Below are positions 15,399-20,175 of a stretch of 20,175 nt of DNA, piece after piece. Made by a program: the position numbers and the translations under genes. The stretch lies in assembly GCA_026001245.1 (NCBI GenBank), contig BNZR01000026.1:1-20175 (forward strand). The letters run 5' to 3'. Source of the DNA: Clostridia bacterium (GTDB lineage Bacteria; Bacillota_A; Clostridia; Oscillospirales; UBA929). Position 1 is the first letter of the stretch, and every line of letters begins with the position of its first letter. A model generated the notes under the pieces. The model saw only the letters and a program-made list of their open reading frames with translations. It did no database searches and was not told the DNA's origin.

Positions 15399-15607
15399 TT
15401 ATTTATCTCCTGCTTAGTTTCTTGTGCTTTGCAATATGCCGCCGTGCCCTTTGTCAGCGCAATGACCAGCTCGTCTTTTGTGTCGTCCGGGTTGTAGCCG
15501 CCCATGTGCTCAGTTGCGATGGCTCTGAGCGTTTCGAGGGATTGCTCTTTCCAAAAGGTCACATAGTCATCGATGGTTTCGAAGGGGTTTTCTTTGTTGG
15601 TACTCAT
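15395..15607 (-). CDS. 70-residue protein with a Rho-N/SAP-like helix pair
   Basis: A small acidic, helical protein. The segment LETLRAIATEHMGGYNPDDT followed by KDELVIALTKG resembles the helix-extended loop-helix of Rho N-terminal/HeH/SAP-type nucleic-acid-binding domains, which have the shape LRxIAxE...G...KDELIxAL. That is a weak resemblance judged by eye. It has ATG overlapping the nitroreductase stop by 4 bases (15604-15607), and its own stop overlaps the nucleotidyltransferase start by 4 bases, so it is a genuine operon member. The function is unknown. Confidence 0.7.
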   Translation of the reverse strand: MSTNKENPFETIDDYVTFWKEQSLETLRAIATEHMGGYNPDDTKDELVIALTKGTAAYCKAQETKQEINK

Positions 15608-15999
15608 AGCAAAATATCCTCCAGCTTATTCTTTGCTGTGTGCATAGCCGCAGGTTTCGCATCGTCAACAGGGTAGCCGATGGGCAACAAGGCGACAGGC
15701 ACGATGTTTTCCGACAGGGCGAAAAGCTCCGTCAGCTTCGCCGGGTCAAAGTGCGCTACCCAGCAAGAGCCGAGCCCCTGTTCGTGCGTCGCAAGCATCA
15801 AGTGCGTGGTGACGATGCTAGCATCAATCTTGACCAAGTCGTCTCCTGTGACAACCTTTATCCGCTGTGGCTGATAGTTGCAAGCCGTGGGTGCAATGCG
15901 CCCGGCTTCAAGGATTGCCCCCAGCTTCTCCTCTTCGATAGGCTGTGCCTTGAAGTTGCGAACGGAGTAACGGTCTCTTGCTAATCCTGAAAAGTTCAT
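15604..15999 (-). CDS. Nitroreductase family protein with a central deletion
   Basis: A 131-residue product of the FMN-dependent nitroreductase fold. The start LARDRYSVRNFKAQPIEEEK and EAGRIAPTACNYQPQRI (31-47) are typical, as are IDASIVTTHLMLATHEQGLG (58-77) and PVALLPIGYPVDDAKP (101-116). Relatives of this subgroup are about 165-170 residues. Here about 40 residues expected between VVTGDDL (49-55) and IDASIV are missing, without loss of frame. That segment usually contains a conserved strand and loop (CxxxH...AP..LLVCYD). The product may not fold or bind FMN normally. The start overlaps the HD gene stop by 4 bases. It is probably a decaying gene; a real short variant is less likely. Confidence 0.8.
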   Translation of the reverse strand: MNFSGLARDRYSVRNFKAQPIEEEKLGAILEAGRIAPTACNYQPQRIKVVTGDDLVKIDASIVTTHLMLATHEQGLGSCWVAHFDPAKLTELFALSENIVPVALLPIGYPVDDAKPAAMHTAKNKLEDILL

Positions 16000-16448
16000 T
16001 TTGTTCCCTCGTTTCTGGTCAGCAATTCTATTGCCGCCTTATATTTTTCGATTCTTGCCCGTGCTTTATCATCGATTTCGACCAGCCGCCAAGTATCAGA
16101 ATTATGTCTCAAATCAGCCAGCTTGACAGCAATCGCAGTTTGGTTTCCGCTGTCGCGGATTACCTGTACATAGTCCATATATGGGACGGATTCATCGTGT
16201 GTCAGCAATTGCAGTGCGGCGACGACTTCTTACGTGATATCCACCGTCCGCAGGTCATCAAAGGTGATCTTTGTGTCCTCCACAACATCGTGCAGCAATG
16301 CCGTGGCAATCAGCACCTCATAGTCACCGATGTGTTTGGCAAGATGGAGCGTGTGGTAGATATACGGCAATCCCGTTTTGTCGGTCTGCCCGTGATGTGC
16401 GTCATATGCTATGCGCAGGGCGGTGCGGGTTAGGTCGGTGTAGAGCAT
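15996..16448 (-). pseudogene. HD-domain hydrolase (RelA/SpoT-like HD), interrupted by an in-frame TAA
   Basis: A 150-codon frame from the ATG at 16448 (RBS AAGGA about 11 bases upstream). The first part has AYDAHHGQTDKTGLPYIYH and ALLHDVVEDTKITFDDL, the metal-binding His and His-Asp plus the catalytic Glu-Asp of RelA/SpoT-type HD phosphohydrolases. The second part has LLTHDESVPYMDYVQVIRDS and AVKLADLRHNSDT with the last metal aspartate. The two parts are in the same frame, separated only by TAA at 16230-16232 (codon 73). This is a nonsense codon, not a frameshift. Without readthrough the product lacks the final metal ligand. The gene starts 15 bases after the VWA gene and ends with ATGA overlap with the nitroreductase. 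Confidence 0.85.
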
Positions 16449-16462
16449 ATAGTCATTTTCCT

Positions 16463-18355
16463 TCACTGCAAATGCTTTGATATTATGCCGAGCAGCTGCC
16501 CGGTCAAACGCTTCAGTTCGGTGCATGAAACCACCGAGGGGTAGATGTCTTTGAGCGTGTCATAGCAGGCGTAGCCGCCGTCCGCACCATCATCCAACGC
16601 CACAGCAATAATGTCCGTGCCGCGCCCCCTGATTTTTGCGGCGGCGTTGGCGGTATCTTTGCTGGAAACTGGCGGGTAATATTCGTCATAGGCGTGGGCG
16701 GGAAATCCGTCAGCGACCACAATGATGAGGCGCCTTTCAGTGGACGTGTGGGCGGTCAAATACCGCTCCGCCCAAAACAGGGCAAGCCCGTCGCGGTTGT
16801 CACCGCCTGCGGCAATGGCCATCAGGTTGTATTTTTCTTCATCTCGCGCGTTAAAATCCACCATGATATTGGCACTCACAGTGGGTGAGGGCCCGCCCGC
16901 ACGATGCTCTACAATAGCGTGAATGATGCCTTGCTTTTTCAGCACTTCATGTAAAATCACGCTGGATATCATGGCACTTTCCCGCCGCACTCCGTCCATA
17001 GAACCGGAGCCGTCAATCAGCAGCAGCATCGCCATATCGGGAATACCAAAATCCTCGTCGTTGCGGTACCAATATCGCTTTTTGGTGTCGGCAAGGTGTC
17101 GGGAGGAAATTCCTGCGCCGAACAGTCGACGGTCTTCTCTTGTGGGAATGCGAGCCTTCAAAAGCTGTGTAAACCGACTGTTATAAGAATTGATATTGAT
17201 GTGATATTTGTTGTAAATGTTCTGATACGCCTTGCGTAGATTTAGGTTAGGCTTCGGTTTGGTTTCGATGATTTCGATGTCTTTATGCAAATTGGCACAA
17301 TTAAAGTCTTGTCCCTTCCACTTCACAATAACAGGCTGGAACAGGACAATTTTCAATGCCGCCGTTTTTTCGTTTCCATAGTCGTCTACAATGACCAAGA
17401 GCTGCTCTCCGAAATCTTTGTCAGTCAGCGGGTTGCCGTCTAAATCTGTAAACAGGCGACGGATGACAACCACCACGCGCCCGTGACTTTCAATATTGGT
17501 GATGGCGTTATCGCTGCCATCATGGGTTTTCAGCCCCGTCAGTATCTTTTGCAAACGGCTGTCATCAATGTCCTCATCCGAATCGGGAATCAGCGGCTCG
17601 ATGATGTCAAAAACGCCTTGGGAAAAAGCATGACGCTCGTTTGAGTCGCCGCAAATACTGCCGTCCCAAAACAGCGGCTTGGTTTGCTCGAAATACTCGG
17701 CGATAGCTTCCGGCGGTTCTTCCTGCTTGAGCATTGGGTAGAGCAGGAAAGTCGCCATATAATCCAGAAATATTGTCAGTGGAAGCGGCTCCGGTCTATC
17801 CGCGTTTTCTTCTTTGAATGCTCTGTCAACGGTGCCGCCTGTCGGCGTATTACCGAACAACAACGCAATTTTGTGAAAGCGCAAATATAGCTCCAGATTG
17901 TCGAACACGCTGCACCCCGCCGCTTCGATGAAAGCGTCCTCGATAATATTGGCGATAAGTGCCAGCGTTTTGGTTCGTGCTTTTGTGGTAGAGCGCGGGT
18001 CGTCTTTTACTTTCAGCGGAAAGTCGGCGTAGAGGATGTGCAAACATTCGTGAATGTTCTGCCCGCGGGTAATCATCCGCAGGGCATACCACGGGTCGGA
18101 TGAAATGACATGGGGCAGTCTCATGAAATTTTCGGCGTTCCATAGCGCTTTGGCGTCGGCAAACACCTCACCCCAGCCGGGGTCAACCACGATATTTCGA
18201 CCATCGGTAAAAGCCGCATTCTCGTTGATGAAAAACAGCCGCACCTTTTCGCTTTCCGTGAGAACCTGCGCGAAGTTCTCTTCAATGCTACGGTTAAAAT
18301 CGCATTGAAACAGGCGCAGTGTCTTTTTTAGTTCTTTGTTCACGACTGTTCTCAC
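16463..18355 (-). CDS. VWA-domain protein with N-terminal HExxH metallopeptidase-like domain (CobT/DUF2201-like)
   Basis: A 630-residue soluble protein. The N-terminal third contains GQNIHECLHILYADF (HECLH at 102-106) followed by IANIIEDAFIE (134-144), the arrangement HExxH plus a later Glu of zinc peptidase-like domains seen in VWA proteins of the DUF2201/CobT type. The C-terminal 190 residues are a von Willebrand A domain with an intact MIDAS start DGSGS (446-450) and the later AGGDNRDGLAL and VVADGFPAH elements. Such proteins work with MoxR-type AAA+ ATPases in metal insertion or protein remodelling, and the next gene upstream encodes one. The start may be the GTG at 18355, or the GTG at 18343, which has the better RBS GAGGTGA (18358-18352). 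Whether it cleaves protein is unknown. Confidence 0.85.
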   Translation of the reverse strand: MRTVVNKELKKTLRLFQCDFNRSIEENFAQVLTESEKVRLFFINENAAFTDGRNIVVDPGWGEVFADAKALWNAENFMRLPHVISSDPWYALRMITRGQNIHECLHILYADFPLKVKDDPRSTTKARTKTLALIANIIEDAFIEAAGCSVFDNLELYLRFHKIALLFGNTPTGGTVDRAFKEENADRPEPLPLTIFLDYMATFLLYPMLKQEEPPEAIAEYFEQTKPLFWDGSICGDSNERHAFSQGVFDIIEPLIPDSDEDIDDSRLQKILTGLKTHDGSDNAITNIESHGRVVVVIRRLFTDLDGNPLTDKDFGEQLLVIVDDYGNEKTAALKIVLFQPVIVKWKGQDFNCANLHKDIEIIETKPKPNLNLRKAYQNIYNKYHININSYNSRFTQLLKARIPTREDRRLFGAGISSRHLADTKKRYWYRNDEDFGIPDMAMLLLIDGSGSMDGVRRESAMISSVILHEVLKKQGIIHAIVEHRAGGPSPTVSANIMVDFNARDEEKYNLMAIAAGGDNRDGLALFWAERYLTAHTSTERRLIIVVADGFPAHAYDEYYPPVSSKDTANAAAKIRGRGTDIIAVALDDGADGGYACYDTLKDIYPSVVSCTELKRLTGQLLGIISKHLQ

Positions 18356-18376
18356 CTCGCTTCCTCTGTCAGCCTT

Positions 18377-19918
18377 TTACGACCATTTATATAGCACCAA
18401 AATGCCCCGTATGGTTTCTTCCATAGCGCGGTCACATTTGGCGATGGGGAGTATCGTCTTTTCTGCGGCGGAAAGGTATCCCTCGTATTTTGCCAAGCGT
18501 GCCCAGTTTTCAAGGTTGCGGGGCGAGATGACGATGTCCAATTCTTCGCTGTCAATCTTCTTTTTCAGTTTGTGATAGACACCGAGAAGCTTATCCACCT
18601 TGTCGGCACACTCCGGCACACGGGCAATGAGCATTTTGTCGATGGCTTCATCGGAAAGGGCGGCAAGCTCTAAAATTACGTTAAAGCGATTGTAGAGTGC
18701 CTGATTCAATTCTTTTGTGCCGAAATAACCAAGATTCATCGTGGCAAAAAAGCGGAAGTTTTCATGCCGCCGCACCACCTCGCCGTTGTCCAGCCGTACA
18801 AAGCCATTATCATCCAGCAACGAATTGAGAAACGCCAGATACTGTGGTTTGGCGAAGTTTATTTCCTCAAACACCACCGCGCCGCCATGTCGGATAGCCT
18901 TTGTGACATAGCTTTCTTTGAAGATAATCTTGTCTTCTTCCGGAATAAACTTGCCCAGCACAAATTCATCTAAGTTTTCGGTGCAGTTGATGACCTCCAT
19001 AATTGGCAAAGCAATTTCTTGGCACATCAGCTTGCAGGAGATGGTTTTGCCCGTGCCGGAGGGACCATGGAACAGCACGGCGCGAATATCGCCGCTGGTC
19101 ACCGCGCTGCAAATGCCGCGCACGGCTTTGGGGATAACAAGCTCCGGCGGCATATTCGGAATTAGCGTCTGATATTCGGAGAGAAACGTTTTAACGTCAA
19201 AAGGCGTAACGATGATTTCCCGCTCGGTTTCTTTTTTGGTTTGCGCTTTATTCTCGGCAATCACCGCAAAGCTCTCTCGGAAAGAGAGCATCCCAGTTTC
19301 ATCAAAACCGCTTAAATTGGAATAGCTGACTTCATATTCATCAAACTTGTGTGCCTGGTAAAAATCTTCATGCAGATTGACAAAGGTGTCGGCGGCGGGG
19401 TTTTCGATGAAGTTCAGCAGAACGGCGTTGTAATCGCTATTTTGCCTGCACTCACGGGCAAGCGCAGCACAAAAGGCTGGTAATAGCTTGTAGAGCGGGT
19501 GCAAATGCTCCATATTCCCGTCAATCCAACGCCCCATCTCGTCATAGGCGGCAAGGGTAAGGTCTTCATCGTGGAGCAGTACTTCATAGCGATGGATGTT
19601 CGGCTCGACCACGCCGCTTAGCCGCCAGTCCTCCGGCATTTCCATGCGGAAGAACACCTGACTGCCGTCATCGCTGACGAAATAGTCGCCGCTGACATTA
19701 TCGTCGCCGTTTGCAACCGAGGTGCAAAGCAACGAAAACAGCACCAGAGCCTCACCGATGGGCTGGCAAAGCGTGGTTGTGCCTTTATAGCTTTGGTTGT
19801 TCGGATGCACATAATACTGCGTGGCATCCGAGTGGTGCTTGAACCCAAAGCCTTTATAAATCTCGTCGCTGTTTTCACGGACGACCTTGTAGGCAATTTT
19901 GAAAATGTTCAAACTCAC
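18377..19918 (-). CDS. MoxR-like AAA+ ATPase (AAA_5)
   Basis: A 513-residue protein. Residues 240-440 form the AAA+ core: Walker A GPSGTGKT (285-292), Walker B AVVFEEINFAKPQYL (347-361), sensor 1 ATMNLGYFGT (392-401) and the arginine finger in NRFNVI (410-415). The first 230 residues are not recognised; they are acidic, without membrane segments, and may bind a partner or substrate. The start is the GTG at 19918 or the TTG at 19912; the latter is 5 bases after GAGGTG. The gene overlaps the end of the preceding small gene. It is followed after TAA and seven in-frame codons by the VWA gene, in the same frame. MoxR ATPases act as chaperones for activation of enzymes or complexes together with VWA partners. 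Confidence 0.9.
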   Translation of the reverse strand: MSLNIFKIAYKVVRENSDEIYKGFGFKHHSDATQYYVHPNNQSYKGTTTLCQPIGEALVLFSLLCTSVANGDDNVSGDYFVSDDGSQVFFRMEMPEDWRLSGVVEPNIHRYEVLLHDEDLTLAAYDEMGRWIDGNMEHLHPLYKLLPAFCAALARECRQNSDYNAVLLNFIENPAADTFVNLHEDFYQAHKFDEYEVSYSNLSGFDETGMLSFRESFAVIAENKAQTKKETEREIIVTPFDVKTFLSEYQTLIPNMPPELVIPKAVRGICSAVTSGDIRAVLFHGPSGTGKTISCKLMCQEIALPIMEVINCTENLDEFVLGKFIPEEDKIIFKESYVTKAIRHGGAVVFEEINFAKPQYLAFLNSLLDDNGFVRLDNGEVVRRHENFRFFATMNLGYFGTKELNQALYNRFNVILELAALSDEAIDKMLIARVPECADKVDKLLGVYHKLKKKIDSEELDIVISPRNLENWARLAKYEGYLSAAEKTILPIAKCDRAMEETIRGILVLYKWS

Positions 19919-20175
19919 ACCTCGCTTTCAATGCTACTTGTTTCAGCAGCAATGTGGTCATCTGTCGATTTTAAGATTTTTAGATTTGAACCAAGTCCAC
20001 TGGGCGGGGTCTGCAAAATTTCATCTCCCTGCAAGCTCTCGCGGATGCGGTTACGCTCATCTTGTTCCAGTTAAGGGTTATCAGCAAGAGCACCGAGCGC
20101 CGCCGTGAGCAAGTCTTTGTTGTTTTCCCAGAAATTTAGTAGCAATTCCTTTTCCTTTGCACTGATTGCCATGAT
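19915..20175 (-). pseudogene. Small helical protein, interrupted by an in-frame TAA (partial)
   Basis: The frame runs from the right edge (possible ATG at 20172, MAISAKEKELLLNFWENNKD) to a TGA at 19915-19917, and is cut by TAA at 20071-20073. Coding character continues on both sides in the same frame: LLTAALGALADNP before it and LEQDERNRIRESLQGDE after it. A GAA-to-TAA change would explain it. The intact product would be about 85 residues, helical and acidic. I do not recognise the family. It overlaps the start of the AAA+ gene, so it was or is the first visible member of that operon. It may extend beyond the window if the ATG at 20172 is not the start. Confidence 0.6.

Noticed and set aside
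15996..16448. Frameshift in the HD gene
   Set aside because: Both parts are in the same frame when traced base by base; the interruption is a single TAA.
15996..20175. Reassigned TAA codon (alternative genetic code)
   Set aside because: TAA ends dxs, tlyA, alr and ndoA at family-typical C termini, some directly overlapping the next gene's start, so it is a normal stop in this organism.
1..20175. tRNA genes and CRISPR arrays
   Set aside because: No cloverleaf with a T-loop consensus and no regularly spaced repeats were seen on either strand.

Overview
The window looks like chromosome from a fairly GC-rich member of the Clostridia (Firmicutes). The evidence is the gene order dxs-tlyA-nadK-argR-recN, the strong AGGAGG-type ribosome binding sites, the alr-ndoA pair and the many TTG/GTG starts. 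No rRNA, tRNA or CRISPR array was seen.

Left part (1-8.2 kb). After the tail of an Rpn-type nuclease gene comes a stretch of about 600 bases without a convincing gene. It carries a good promoter (TTGCTT, 17 bp, TGaTATACT) and several nested hairpins, and lies directly before a small four-helix membrane protein. Position and neighbours identify it as an OLE RNA (ornate, large, extremophilic) with its partner OapA. There follows one tightly packed plus-strand operon: oapA, dxs, tlyA, nadK, argR, recN, tyrS. Most neighbours overlap by 4-23 bases.

Middle part (8.2-12.6 kb). A DMT/EamA exporter on the minus strand converges on tyrS and overlaps it by 50 bases. Its promoter is a perfect TTGACA-17-TATAAT placed so close to the ATG that the mRNA should be almost leaderless. 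On the plus strand follow alr, an EndoA/MazF toxin gene without an adjacent antitoxin, and a one-membrane-segment protein of unknown function. On the minus strand sits a cysteine desulfurase-like enzyme paired with a DUF3343 (putative Se/S carrier) protein.

Right part (12.6-20.2 kb). This is an accessory region of lower and uneven GC. It first shows a graveyard of joined gene pieces: a ThuA domain fused to half an amidase plus a peptidoglycan-binding domain, a GNAT fragment butting onto a YjbQ fragment, and a frameshifted IS30 transposase remnant. Then comes a compact minus-strand operon, read right to left: a small helical protein with an in-frame TAA, a MoxR-like AAA+ ATPase, a VWA protein with an HExxH metallopeptidase-like motif, an HD hydrolase broken by an in-frame TAA, a nitroreductase lacking about 40 central residues, a 70-residue Rho-N-like protein, and a nucleotidyltransferase fused to a Cdd1 helix-hairpin-helix domain.

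The two points of greatest interest are the OLE RNA/OapA locus and the AAA+/VWA-metallopeptidase operon. The repeated in-frame deletions and chimeras in the right part form a third theme.
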